This document shows positions 18,301 through 27,681 of a stretch of DNA of 47,082 nucleotides, piece after piece. The notes beneath the pieces were generated by a model. It worked only from the letters and a program-made list of their open reading frames with translations. It did no database searches and had not been told where the DNA came from. Positions within the stretch are counted from its first letter, which is position 1, and every line of letters begins with the position of its first letter. Source of the stretch: Chlorokybus atmophyticus (lineage: Eukaryota; Streptophyta; Chlorokybophyceae; Chlorokybales; Chlorokybaceae). The stretch lies in contig RHPI01001507.1 in assembly GCA_009103225.1 (NCBI GenBank), positions 281,699 to 328,780 on the forward strand, read 5' to 3'. The position numbers and the translations under genes are program-made.

Positions 18301-21191
18301 GGAGTGGTGCTGGAGGATGGACCAGCAGTTGGTGACTGAGGTATTGGTGCACGTGTAGCTTCAAGAGCTTGTTCACGTGCAGCAATGGCGGCAGCTTGAT
18401 CCTGTCGCCAATGATATGCTTGTTCCAGTGCGTGGTAGCGCTGATGAAGACGAGCGGTTGTAGGAGGTCCGAGTGCTTCATCAGTGCCCAAAGGCAGGTC
18501 GGCTGCGGCGGCGATGCGCTGCTGGACGGCGTCTCGGCGGTCCAGATACGTGTCCAACGGGCTGGGTTCAAAGGTGGTGGTTGGCATGCGTGCAGGCTGG
18601 CGCGGGGCGGTCTGCATGTTGTTGTGCAACGCCCAGAACAGCTGCAGAGCCAACTCCAACACTACAGGTGGGCTGTAGCTGATTAAAAACACCCTGTCAC
18701 GCATCGGAGGTGCAGTGCCAGCAAGGATCTTATCTTCTAACTGGTGTTGAGTGGGTGCTGGAAGGGTGTGAACCTCTGGTAGCGGGAAGACGCGATCATC
18801 GCGGGCGACACGCGTGGTGCGCTCCCCCCCCCGACCGAAAGCGATGGTAGTGGGGTCTGCTCCGCGCAGGATGGTTTCCCATGCTCGCTCAGCTTGCTGA
18901 CCAGTTGGGACAGCCTGAGTGACGTCGAGAGCGGGCAGAGTGGCTGCGCGCGTCGCTGCAGAGACAGCGGGGTCGACGATGGCCATTGTGGCAGTTGCGA
19001 CGGTATCGGTCGGTGGTGCGAGAGTTGTCTCAACGCCTCCGGACAGAGGCACTGCTGCAGTGGGAAGTGCACCGCCCACTGGTGCAGATTCGGTAGAGAT
19101 GGCGGCTGCTGCCAGTGTGCTCACCAGCGTTGGCGTCACGGTGCCCATCGGTGTACCAGGCTGTGGTGCAACTGGAGTGGGTGCTGCTGACGTTGGTGGA
19201 GTCGACGTTGTAGCCGGTGTGGCTGTTGCTGCGGAGGCAGCACCACTGGTGGCTTCGGAGGAGGTGCCTGCTGATGTTGTTGCAGCTTCCCCTCGTGCTC
19301 GTCGTAATGGTTGCACGCGGGACGGAGTGTTCCTGTCTCTCTCGCGATTTGCAGCCATCAGCGCCCATCGGGCAGCGTAGTAGGCGCGGTAGTCCTGCTC
19401 CTTGTCTTCTTCCAAGCGCGCCATACGCGCCATGAGGGCTGCCATATGGTCATCAGCTGGTGGGTTGGCTGAAGCCTTGGCGGCAACAGCAGCAGCGCGT
19501 GGACGTGTATCTGGTCCCTTACGCTGAGGAGGTCTGTTCTTCCCCCTGTAGCCTTGCTCTTCCTTGCGAACACTGGCGTTGTTGTTGTTGTTACTGCCAC
19601 CAGCGTTGTTGCTGTTGTGGGCTCCAGTGTTGTTGCTATTGTAGCCACTGAAGTGGTTGCCAGTGTGGCCCCCAGTGTTGTTGCTGTTGTAGCCACTGAA
19701 GTTGTTGCCAGTGTGGCCCCCAGTGTTGTTGCTGTTGTAGCCACCGAGGTAGTTGTGGTTGTAGCTGTTGGCGGGCCTCAACTCTGGGAACTTGAGCCAG
19801 CAGACTGACTCCAAATGACCAGTCTTGTGACAGTGGTCGCAAACCAAAGTTGAGTATTCTTCGGTGCACTCCTTTTGGTAGTGCCCATGCCGTCCACAGC
19901 GATGACACAGCACAGGGGCAGCAAGTGCAGCATGAGCTGACCGTTTCCCTTTGTCGCGTGCTGGTGGAGCGTCCCGGCCACGGTCGCGGCGAGGAGGCTC
20001 AGTTGTCGTGCTGACTACAGGCCGTACGGCGCTGCGGTTGGTGTCCAGCACTGCCTTCTCATACACCAAGCGCTTGTGGATGGCTTGTGCAGTCTCGAAG
20101 GCTTCTTTGAGGGTGTAGCCAAGGGGCCTGCTGTAGTTCAGAGTCAGGCGTGTCGACTCGCTCAGAGCAGCATCCAACTCATTGACGTATATCACTGCAG
20201 CAGCCTCCTCACTGACAATCTTGTAGTCAGTGTCCTTCAGCAGACCTTCCAGTCTGGAGTACAAGCGGAGGGGATCCTCATTGGGCTTGCGTCGAAAGCG
20301 TCTCAGCTCCTCAACCTTGCTGGTGGTCTGAGGAGGGAAGGTACGGCGCAGGGCAGCGTACAGGTCCTTGAGTGGAGAATCAGAGATGGCAGCACCTACG
20401 GTGATGGCTGGTGCGCGCAGTGCTACTGACCCGAGGGTGAAAGCGCTGCCTCCTGCACGAGAGCCAGGTGTTGCTGGAGGTAGAGGAGTACCCCACTCTG
20501 CGGCTGCCGCTTGCTGTACAGCTCTTTGTTCCTCAATGATGATGGCAGAACGGTCAAGGATGCGGACTCGACGTGTGGCCTCCTTGGACTCAACTTCTGC
20601 AGGGGTCAAGTTGACAAGTACCAACTCTGGTTCCTCCTCCTCTGCCTGCTTGAGAGCTGCAGCTATGGTCAAGCCTGTTACTGCAACTGAAGTGGCAGGT
20701 GGAACGACACCTGCTGGACGGTGCAGGGATGCAGATGCTATGGTGCTGGCAAGCTCGCCATAGCCGTCTACTCGATGCAGTTCAGCAACGGACTTCCAGA
20801 CATCGTGTGCTTCATGATCAAGATACTGAGCAGCAATGTGGAAAGAGATCTCATCTGACCAGTCTTTGTTCTTCAGTGCTTGCTGCCGCATCTTGGAGTG
20901 GAACTTGATGATGAACTCATCCAGCGAGGTGGTGCCGGCACGTCCGGAGAAGCGCAGGGATGTGGTTGAACTGGAAGATTCCATCTCGTTGTCGTCGCTG
21001 TCCGATGATAGTGGAGAAGCTGGATGACGAGGAGTAGAGTGGAGCGGGGTGAAGCTGGAGATGGAGCGCGAGCCTCTGCTGCTGCGGTCGATGCTTCCGT
21101 CACTGGTCCGCTCGTAGGTGAGATTGGTGGTTGGGCTCCAACTGCTGAGGTCACCCTCGTCTATTGGGGAGAACGGGGTGGGCCTGCTCAT
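15330..21191 (-). CDS. Element A Gag-protease-DNA methyltransferase polyprotein, 1953 aa
   Basis: Begins MSRPTPFSPIDEGDL. Gag-like helical segments lie at about 80-145 and 275-380. CCHC knuckles follow at about 427-440 (CHRCGRHGHYQKEC) and 447-460 (CDHCHKTGHLESVC), then Asn/Gly/His-rich 16-residue repeats. A linker of about 850 residues is partly Ala/Pro/Thr-rich and partly helical, of unknown function. The aspartic protease has its catalytic Asp at 1369 (MLDTGAQPVIV). The C5-cytosine methyltransferase spans about 1595-1945: motif I VLELFGGIGSG (about 1612), motif IV GWECQGHSRAGRG with the catalytic Cys at 1704, motif VI ENV (about 1747), motif VIII RVRAKW (about 1785), motif IX RERAMGFFPGS, motif X QLLGRAIDQNS. 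Motif IV has Glu instead of the usual Pro before Cys. The frame ends in TAA, after which the same frame continues into pol. Confidence 0.88.
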   Translation of the reverse strand: MSRPTPFSPIDEGDLSSWSPTTNLTYERTSDGSIDRSSRGSRSISSFTPLHSTPRHPASPLSSDSDDNEMESSSSTTSLRFSGRAGTTSLDEFIIKFHSKMRQQALKNKDWSDEISFHIAAQYLDHEAHDVWKSVAELHRVDGYGELASTIASASLHRPAGVVPPATSVAVTGLTIAAALKQAEEEEPELVLVNLTPAEVESKEATRRVRILDRSAIIIEEQRAVQQAAAAEWGTPLPPATPGSRAGGSAFTLGSVALRAPAITVGAAISDSPLKDLYAALRRTFPPQTTSKVEELRRFRRKPNEDPLRLYSRLEGLLKDTDYKIVSEEAAAVIYVNELDAALSESTRLTLNYSRPLGYTLKEAFETAQAIHKRLVYEKAVLDTNRSAVRPVVSTTTEPPRRDRGRDAPPARDKGKRSAHAALAAPVLCHRCGRHGHYQKECTEEYSTLVCDHCHKTGHLESVCWLKFPELRPANSYNHNYLGGYNSNNTGGHTGNNFSGYNSNNTGGHTGNHFSGYNSNNTGAHNSNNAGGSNNNNNASVRKEEQGYRGKNRPPQRKGPDTRPRAAAVAAKASANPPADDHMAALMARMARLEEDKEQDYRAYYAARWALMAANRERDRNTPSRVQPLRRARGEAATTSAGTSSEATSGAASAATATPATTSTPPTSAAPTPVAPQPGTPMGTVTPTLVSTLAAAAISTESAPVGGALPTAAVPLSGGVETTLAPPTDTVATATMAIVDPAVSAATRAATLPALDVTQAVPTGQQAERAWETILRGADPTTIAFGRGGERTTRVARDDRVFPLPEVHTLPAPTQHQLEDKILAGTAPPMRDRVFLISYSPPVVLELALQLFWALHNNMQTAPRQPARMPTTTFEPSPLDTYLDRRDAVQQRIAAAADLPLGTDEALGPPTTARLHQRYHALEQAYHWRQDQAAAIAAREQALEATRAPIPQSPTAGPSSSTTPLFVETNSDQARALAQQTRGVIAPLLPALVEDLPEDQREPGRGYLTPQGCTQRDGAGLVGEQQLRTALLRQATMLHRQEGIGLRQMLGMRDNGNAARARLVTWLVTNHPAVPLFAFGARIAWVDAFLRSIRQAYDEVASAATDTLEGALEAILSLPGVEAGRQRRRIAAAYEQHVQQPETRLTVRTRAITVLEVGVVNGRWDAYMAGILRVPTITHDMRARLLRAVYLQPMPQNHRYIDVDNNATATWEGTLVREAAHAVRWTYAEEQAAREAVPQTPGPPGFPPQPLATPPGMTTAAQRVNPPAPPLGQVAAAPPVPRPPRVYQQPRQGRFGQSRGQGGPQDPSGRGALAALRSGPADESKATVSPRKRFRRCKRLRINANAAMIANQGKHVTVNGRAPKRVMLDTGAQPVIVGRYLARDLGITSTELLPCPYQLDTATGNRNKVLGLIKQAVSIRLTGLNPSHSTEIVQRCVVTDAGSFDLLLGQDCNFPVGMGMDCWTEQAWIRPHWDEDDGEEQGFLPLELVAKDRSQRRSAAAATYSLTKSSRVPRARTQPRTTATSSSPSLNAEEDSPTPYDESQETVTKEVAFQEPSERRWSAQVAAHMLLTRPQLTAHFPVYKDQATVQEQYHIATGVVEFHMFRRQQGIIVLELFGGIGSGLAAVLNTGTTVTKYLYCDPDPHAQEALSHHLRQLHQRYPQQLPLSALQGSQKALPQDIRWITKDHLQAVANVDLLIAGWECQGHSRAGRGQGLSDPRSQLFWELMRVIKLLQTSQIARPLGYIIENVHSEDDKRHHVAKAYRQVCSLLGHPLKINAARHGSRAHRVRAKWTNLAIVEDLFLAEYLYSNRPRNLVVDDILDPGRTAQPVTRLDHHHFYQCNQPGQPRRALPTLVSYPGSYAFRNGGDGMVLDSNTGQLEEPNARERERAMGFFPGSITGSTLTTGQQCQLLGRAIDQNSMVWYLEMCFALQDRHVSVQELEHLAGGWIARF
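19641..19736 (-). repeat. 48-bp tandem repeat inside element A gag
   Basis: Two almost identical 48-bp units (19641-19688 and 19689-19736) plus partial flanking units encode repeats of 16 residues beginning GYNSNNTGGHTGN. They follow the zinc knuckles directly. The repeat is in frame, so copy-number change would not break the polyprotein. Confidence 0.8.
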
Positions 21192-22300
21192 ACAGCTGGT
21201 CCAGAGGTGAAAGGGTAGAGTGCTTGTGCTCTACCGTCTATCCTGATGCTGTTACCACCCAACACACTAGTGCTTGTGCGCACTATGTGATGACAATGAT
21301 AACGAATGCCCAGCGATGTATCCCTGGGTGCAGACTGCACTATCTGATGCAGATTGCAACACACTCACTTGTGCAAAGAGGGTGACAATGTAAGTCAACA
21401 AGCCACTACGATAGGTAGTGCTGTGGACACAGTCCTTTGCATGAGTGGATAGAATGATACACTGTTAAGTGAGGTGAATGAGTGTGCAACACGTGGATAC
21501 AACACCCTGACTACTGAAACAACACACCACCGTCAAGCTCACAGCAATGGCAGGCACAGCGCACAAGAGCATGCACCGTGTCTCACGCAGTAAGGGAATT
21601 CTTGGCAACCGGGGCAGCGTGCTTCCAGTTCAAGTCGCTTCACAAGCTCTTTAGAAACAGAGTCTTTACTTCGTGGTACTCCTAGTACTCACAGTACTCA
21701 CTTACAGTGTCGCCAGCCAGTCTGGTGACGTAACTTCCTACTTATACATGTCAAATCATGACTGTGCAGTGCCACGCGGGCACTAGGCCAACGGTCACAT
21801 CGAGGCCTCATGCTATTTCGGAAATCTTCTAAGACTCGATATAGCACATGTGTTCTTAACAGACTTGCAACTGATCAGCTACGCGCGGTCCCTACAGACA
21901 GGTCTATAAAGTAGCCCTAGCTACATGCTACATGAGTGATACAGTAGCTAGCAGTAGGCTGGGGCTCGCGCGGTCTTCATGCTGGTAGCCCGGGCGCGGG
22001 GCTGGGTGTAGGCATGCTTGAGAAGAACTGGCATGCGAGGGTAGATGGCATGACAGAGCGCTGCTGCAACTTCTCCTGCACCGTAGTGTTGGTGGGATTT
22101 CCACCGTAAGTCCTTGTGCATTGGTGTGCCAAGCCCCGACTAGCAAGCAAGTAGTGGTATCGTTACATGCACGCGCTGCAGCTGCCGAAGACGCTGAAAG
22201 GCTCAAATTTTTATTGGACTGAATGTGAAGGATCATCACCAAAGTTTGATGACTGAGTGCACAACCGCAAGGGAGTGCTGCAGACGGTTTGGAGGCACAT
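21192..22300. other. Leader or 5' flank of element A; no gene seen
   Basis: On the minus strand this region leads into the start codon of element A at 21191. At 21720-21760 (minus) a TATAAGTAG motif is followed by repeated GAGTACT phrases, which could be a promoter, but no LTR pair or primer binding site could be matched to the other end. The open frame at 21928-22332 has no recognised motif. Confidence 0.35.
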
Positions 22301-23290
22301 TTAGGTCTAGCAACAGTACGAGAAATTTGCAACTTGAGAGACCGATGTTTTTATAATGGATGACGACTAGAGAACGTGTTATCAAGTTTGTCGCAAGGGC
22401 TAGAGACCTTTGCATAAAGCTAATTGCTGTTGCCATAACATTAAAGAACTTAAAGTGGTCTGGAACATCATGTCTAGGTTGTCTGCCAGATTGAACAATA
22501 TGGTCCAAATCTTGGGCACCACTTCTGCTAATTAATGCTGGGTTGAGGTTGTACCAAAGCTGATGTGTGTTTAAGGCAATTATAAGAAGAAGTAGGACTT
22601 CAGGAAGACCATTGCAATCGCTGCCAAGTTTGTGGCTTCCTCATCCTCTTGAGGCCATGAAAGAGGTAGAGGAAGAGGCAAGTTGAGAGGTGTGAGTAGA
22701 GAATAGTGGCTGAAGACTGTGGAGTGTCATTTGCTAGGAAGGTCCATAGCCAGGCCAACTGTTATGAGAATAAGACCAAGGGCTGAAAATGCACGGAGAA
22801 TGTTATAGGTGGCTTTTGCTAAATCCGCTGAGTTTGAGGCGTGTACCTCTCGGCTTAATAATAGACTCTGATTGTACTTGCACATGACTCAAAACGATGC
22901 GGAAGACAATAGACATCTGGCAAAACCCACTGTCGTCTTATAATCAAAGACTTGACTGACGCCGAGCAAGGTGCACAACTTGCTACTGAACTCGAAGCGA
23001 TGTGCCACTCCACTAGTTGACAGCTTTCTCATCTAGCGCGTGCGCACCTGCTTTTACAGTGTTGATAACCACCTGGTCGCGCAGCCTCAAGGGCTCCAAT
23101 GTACATGCCCCCTACTAGTATGTCTCAGAATTGTCAAAGTCAAGGCAGTCAACACTGTAGTGACCAAGAGCGCTTACCGCTATTACGAAGTACAGCTCAA
23201 GTGCATGGTTGTAAACAATAGTTACGCAAGGACAAAGGCGCGCATCTGCATTCCCGTAGTAAAGAAGGACGAGTGGCAAGGCAAGTCAGC
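22300..23290 (+). pseudogene. Decayed Ty1/copia-type gag-protease remnant
   Basis: Broken frames on the plus strand give a Gag-like helix (FVARARDLCIKLIAVAI, near 22390) followed at once by TLKNLKWSGTS and, about 450 bp on, a protease-like signature split by a frame shift: IIDSDCTC followed by HMTQNDAE. This resembles the copia pattern of a Trp-Ile-Asp-Ser-Gly-Ala block and a His-Met-Thr. Multiple stops and shifts are present. The same strand and order as the gag fragment at 10807 suggest that element A may have landed in one copia copy. Confidence 0.4.
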
Positions 23291-23414
23291 ACATCGGCTT
23301 GGCAAACATGTAAGTGCTGCTATTTGTACGTACTGCTTACACCCATGTCAATGCTTCTGCACAACCAGCTGAAAATGTAGGTGAGTGGCGTCATAAAGGG
23401 GCCATCATTCTCAG

Positions 23415-23467
23415 AATGGCATTGCAGTGCGCATGCGTAACTTACGCATGCGCACTGCAATGCCATT
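23415..23467. repeat. Perfect hairpin, 26-bp arms with 1-nt spacer
   Basis: Left arm 23415-23440 (AATGGCATTGCAGTGCGCAT then GCGTAA) and right arm 23442-23467 are exact reverse complements around a single C at 23441. It lies 46 bp outside the left end of element B and is not inside any gene. No coding sequence overlaps it convincingly. Confidence 0.9.
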
Positions 23468-23513
23468 TTGATGCCCATGCAGCGGCTGCAACGAATGTGA
23501 GTCTAATAACATC

Positions 23514-23518
23514 GGCAG
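23514..23518. repeat. Target-site duplication of element B, left copy (GGCAG)
   Basis: GGCAG directly precedes the TG of the outer left LTR at 23519, and GGCAG directly follows the CA of the right LTR at 31852. A 5-bp target duplication is usual for Ty3/gypsy integrases. Confidence 0.75.
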
Positions 23519-23631
23519 TGTAAAGGGAGAGAAATACCAACTCCCCCTTCAATGCTCTACCCCAACACCCACGCCAACGACCCTACCCATGCCGCCGCCG
23601 TGACTGTCGTGTCAAGAACCCCCGTTCCCCC
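23519..23631 (-). repeat. Truncated extra LTR copy at the left end of element B
   Basis: 113 bp match the start of the LTR at 23791 (TGTAAAGGGAG, AACTCCCCCTTCAATGCTCT and so on), then end at an undetermined base (N at 23632). A 158-bp unrelated piece follows, and then the full LTR. The target duplication GGCAG abuts this copy, not the inner one. Either the 3' LTR was partly duplicated or the assembly joined two copies at the N. Confidence 0.7.
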
Positions 23632-23790
23632 NCAACCTCTCTAGTCGAGCGTATCTAGCTCACTCAGCTAAGCTTAGTGGGCCCCCACCCAGTCTGTGTT
23701 AGGCGTTCTTGTATTGTATGGTGATGTTTGCCGTGTAATGCCACTTGCTCTGTGACCCTACTTGGCCCCTGCTGTTTGCAACAGCCATCA

Positions 23791-24140
23791 TGTAAAGGGA
23801 GAAATGCCAACTCCCCCTTTAATCCTCTACCCCAACACCCACGCCAACGACCCTACCCATGCCGCCACCGTGACTGACATGTCAAGAACCCCCGTTCCCT
23901 CACTCACTATCAGCCATAGCTTTGACCATTTTGGTTGATATCAACCAATTAGGGTAAGAATCACGGATATCACCCGTTGGGACTCATATAAGGGTCTTAA
24001 TTAAGCATAGAGCGAGGAACTAATGAAGCTTGGCATTTTATATGACCTAAATTGGTCAATTATAAAATATAATTGACCAATTAAGGTCATATAAAATGAT
24101 GTCAAGGTGAAAACCTTAAATAAGGGAAAAGCCCTTGACA
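23791..24140 (-). repeat. Element B 3' LTR (350 bp)
   Basis: Aligns along its length with 31492-31852. On the minus strand it starts TGTCAAGGGC next to the polypurine tract and ends CCCTTTACA. It holds a near-perfect palindrome (arms of 31 bp around AAA, one mismatch, roughly 24033-24097) of which the other LTR keeps only one arm, and it lacks one arm of the 60-bp palindrome present in the other LTR. Confidence 0.88.
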
Positions 24141-24155
24141 TTGCCCCCCCTCGGC
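24141..24155 (-). other. Element B polypurine tract
   Basis: Minus strand GCCGAGGGGGGGCAA directly abuts the LTR start TGTCAAGG. Such a tract primes plus-strand DNA synthesis immediately upstream of the 3' LTR. Confidence 0.8.
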
Positions 24156-24269
24156 TCCTGACGCCGTCAGTTGATCACTCTAACAGCCGGATCCGATTTC
24201 GATGAGGGATGAGGGTTGCACACTGAAGACATGCTGCCTCACGCCCTGTCAGTAGTGCGGTGGGCACAC

Positions 24270-27200
24270 ACGTTAGCGAGAGTTGTAATCCTGAAGAACC
24301 TGCTGGCAGTTTGTCAAGTTGCTTTCGGGCTCCTACGTGTTGTGCTCAACACCATACCCTTTCCACTTGACCAAATACGATGTGCGTCCACGCTTATCCT
24401 TTCTATGATCAAGTATATTCTCCACCTCATATTCCGGGCCCGCACTGCCATCTAAGACAACAGCAGGAGGTGGTGGTTGAGTCCGTCCATCAGCACGATA
24501 GGCTGCAAGGAGGCTCACAGGAAATACATCATGTATCTTTCCCATCGATGCTAGCAACTCCAACCGATATGCAAGTTTGCCAACTCGCTCGCGTACTGCG
24601 CACGGTCCTACAAAGCGTGGCATGAGTTTGCGGGTACACTTTGCCTTGAGTGACAAGTTCTTGGTGTTTAGCAACACCATGTCACCAATTTTAAACATTA
24701 TGCCGATGCTTATCAGTATACGCTTTGATCGATCTTGCGCCGCACGCATGCACTCACGTGCTCGTTGCGTGCATGATTGCAATTCAAGTGCAAGATCGCG
24801 TGCAGCTGGCACCTTATAACTAGGTGGCAACTTCAGATCAGCCACCCCCAATGGGTATTTGCCATAATTCGCAAAGAAGGGCGTGTCGTTTATGCTCGCT
24901 TGCCAAGCATTATTGATTGCAAATTCTGCCATTGGTAAGTAGACATCCCAATCGGTTTGATTAGGTGCAACATAATGTTGCATATTGTCGCATAATGCCA
25001 GGAGTCTCTTCCACAATCCGGTTGGCACGTTTAATTTGCCCATCCGTCTGAGGATGAAACGTAATGCTCATGTGTTGGTTAATGTGCAAGAAGTCACACC
25101 TTGATCTCTAAAACAAAGACGTAAATCTCGGACCTTTATCTGATACCATATTGCGTGGCAAACCATGCAAACGGTACAACGAGGAGAGGAACAGCATAGC
25201 TAATTCCCGAGCACCCGTGTCCGTACGGCAAGGAGCTAGGTGAAGCATTTTGGTCAGACGGTCCACAAACACCACAATCGCTGTATGACCTCAGGTAGTC
25301 TTAGGCAGTGCAGTGATGAGATCCATACTGACACTCTCCCAACTGAGCGATGGGATAGGCAATGGCTGTAAAAGGCTGGACATTCTTTGCCGTCTTGGCT
25401 TGTTGCGTTGACATGCATCGCATGTTGCAACATACTGATCGACATCCAATGTCAATCGGGGCTAATACAAGTGTCGTTGAGTTGCAGCAGTAGTCTTGGA
25501 CCGCCTAAAGTGACCGACATGCACAGTAGTGATACACTCAGTGCGCAAGCCATCATGATCAGGTATGACAAGAGCATTGCCCTTATACCATAGTCCATCC
25601 CGCAATTTAAAGCCCCGTCACGTGTTCATGGTTGATACACCATTGCTCAGTAGTCGTATGGTTGACGTCAGCCGGAATGAACTTGCGAGACTCATACGCA
25701 CACACATTCGTCTTGCATGAGCACCGCCCCACACCCAAACTTGGAAGCATCACTTATCACAGTGAATTGTTTCTCTTCCAATCCGGCATTGCCAGTACAG
25801 GTGCTGATGTTAGTGCACGCTTGATCATCGCGCATGGATTCGTCGTGTTTTGCATCCCATGTAAAGCATTGTCCTTTATGCAACAATGTTGACAACGGCA
25901 AAGTCAATGAACTGTAACCAAGTATAAACCGTCGAAAGCAATTAGCCAGGCCCAAAAATGATCAGCTCATAATGATTGCGAGGCGTAGGCCAATCTTCCA
26001 CGACCTTAACTTTGGTAGGATTAGGCTTGATGCCATCAGCACCAACAATGTGCCCCAAGTATGGCAACTCCTGCTTACCAAAATTGCATTTGCTGAGGTT
26101 GGCGAACAACTTGTGCTTCCACAACCGCTCAAGAACGATTGCCACATGTTGCTGATGTTCATCCAGGTCATTACTATGAACAATGATGTCATCCAGGTAG
26201 ACCTTTGCAAACTTGCTAAGCAAGTCGCCAAACACAGCATTCATCTCGGCTCAAAAGACTACGGGTGCGTTTGTCAAACTAAACGGCAACACCTTGTATT
26301 CATAATGGCCAATCGGCGTTCTGAAAGCAGTATTATGTACATCATTCGCATGCAACCGGACGATAACCACTGGTCAAGTCGAGTGATGTAAAGTACTTAC
26401 TCCCCGACAGTGAGTCCTGCATGTCATCAATGCGTGGTAAAGGGTACTTATTTGTGACCGTGATCTTGTTCAATGCACGATAATCCACACATGCGTAGCT
26501 TCCCGTTTTCTTTCTTACAAAGAGAATGGGAGAGCCGTATGGGGATTTACTCGGTTGAATCAAACCTTTGGCCAATAACTTTGTGATCTGCTTTTCCATT
26601 TCTACCCTCTCTACAGGACTTAGCCTATAGGTAGGTCGTGAAGGAGGGGCAGATCCTGGTTTTATATGAATGGTATGACCAATACCTCTACCTCTATCCG
26701 GTGGTAGTTCCGGCAAAGTGTCAGCAAAGACATCGCTGAATGTGGTCACCACTTGTTGCATTTTGGGAATGCCATTCATGGCAGCGCTGTTGGCATCGGA
26801 AGCAGCATGTACATGAGCCAAAAAGGCCGTTGATTTGTGCTTGCGATACACACGTTTGGTTTGCAGAGCATTTAAAAGCCCTGCACGCTTAGGCAAAGTT
26901 CGTCGCAATTGCGTGGTGAGCGTAACTTTACGCTTACCTTTGCGTACGGAACATGTTTTTGCATATGTGTCTAGAATGCGACGCACAGCTTGTTGCCAAT
27001 CAAGCCCCAGTATGACATCAGTATTGTCAATCCCAAGAACTGTGACTAACAGCTTAAACACGCCGAGTATGCACCAATGCGCATGCGTGCATTGACAACG
27101 CCATATAGAGGCAAAGCGTTGCGCCCTGCGGCATGCAACAGCATGTTTGCTGGTAACATAGCCAACGATAAGCGTTTCACTAAAGAATGATCAATCAAGC

Positions 27201-27336
27201 TATGCGTAGCAGCGGTGTCCAACACAAATGAAGCATAATAACCCGCTAAAGAACCCTGAAAGGTCCATAGTAAGGGAATAAGATGACCATCAAATGCGGC
27301 CATAAGGGCATGGTCACTGTGCGGCGGAAGCACCAC
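24270..27336 (-). pseudogene. Element B pol remnant: protease, RT, RNase H, integrase, chromodomain
   Basis: Pieces in order on the minus strand: protease ([20 protein letters not shown], then, after a frame shift near 27050, VILGLDW); RT N-terminus ([40 protein letters not shown]); a shift near 26345; then RT with YLDDIIVHS and YLGHIV at 25942-26244; an RNase H start (FTVISDASKFGCGAVL); integrase core fragments (SDKGPRFTSLF, FHPQTDGQ) with shifts and a TGA; an intact C-terminal integrase (24333-25043) with the GPY/F motif (MPRFVGPC); and a chromodomain (YLVKWKGYGVEHNT) in which the expected Trp is a TAG. The downstream sequence still reads EPESNL. Not functional. Confidence 0.82.
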
Positions 27337-27663
27337 CTACTTCATGAAAGTAGGCATATCTGTTGTCCGCTTGAACTTAGCCACAAGGTGTCCATGTGAT
27401 GTCCATTTGGAACATGAGCCATGATTGTATGGCATGAGGACATACTTTGTGATAGCAGGATGCTGTTTTTGAAACGTAGCAAACTCTGCTAAAGTAGTTG
27501 CTAAGTCATCTGGTTTGCACGAAAGTAACACACGCGCATCATGTACTGGTTCATCACACCGCAATACAGGCAACGTATCATGATCAAACCAAGCATGCGT
27601 GACACCATGTGTACGTATAACAGATACAATGTCCAAACCAACATCTCTAGGCATAGTGGCCAT
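27337..27663 (-). pseudogene. Element B spacer ORF between gag and protease
   Basis: 108 codons starting MATMPRDVGLDIVSVI, in the same frame as the gag zinc-knuckle piece upstream and the protease piece downstream, separated only by TAG codons (27682, 27673 and 27337). I do not recognise a domain; it is probably part of the original Gag-Pol. Confidence 0.5.
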
Positions 27664-27681
27664 GGCTAATCCCTACGGCTC

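Larger units (their letters stand above)
12035..21191 (-). mobile_element. Element A: Ty3/gypsy-type retrotransposon carrying a DNA methyltransferase and a PHD finger
   Basis: Order on the minus strand: Gag with two CCHC knuckles, long low-complexity linker, aspartic protease, C5-cytosine methyltransferase, RT, RNase H, integrase, PHD finger, then a G-rich polypurine tract. RT before integrase defines the Ty3/gypsy order. All coding parts lie in one frame (3032 codons from 21191 to 12096), broken only by TAA at 15330-15332 and TAG at 15021-15023. Such preservation suggests a fairly recent insertion. Methyltransferase capture by retrotransposons has been reported, to my recollection, in a dinoflagellate and a charophyte alga. 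LTRs, primer site and target duplication were not located, so the outer ends are unknown. Confidence 0.85.

Noticed and set aside
21398-21407. Outer end of a 5' LTR for element A, matching TGGCTTGTTG after the polypurine tract
   Set aside because: The 10-bp match does not extend into the flanking sequence, so an LTR pair cannot be claimed.
21590-21880. A complete 5' LTR of element A with a TATA box on the minus strand
   Set aside because: It starts TGTTAAG and has a TATAAG motif, but no matching copy exists near 11600-12050 and no primer binding site could be identified.
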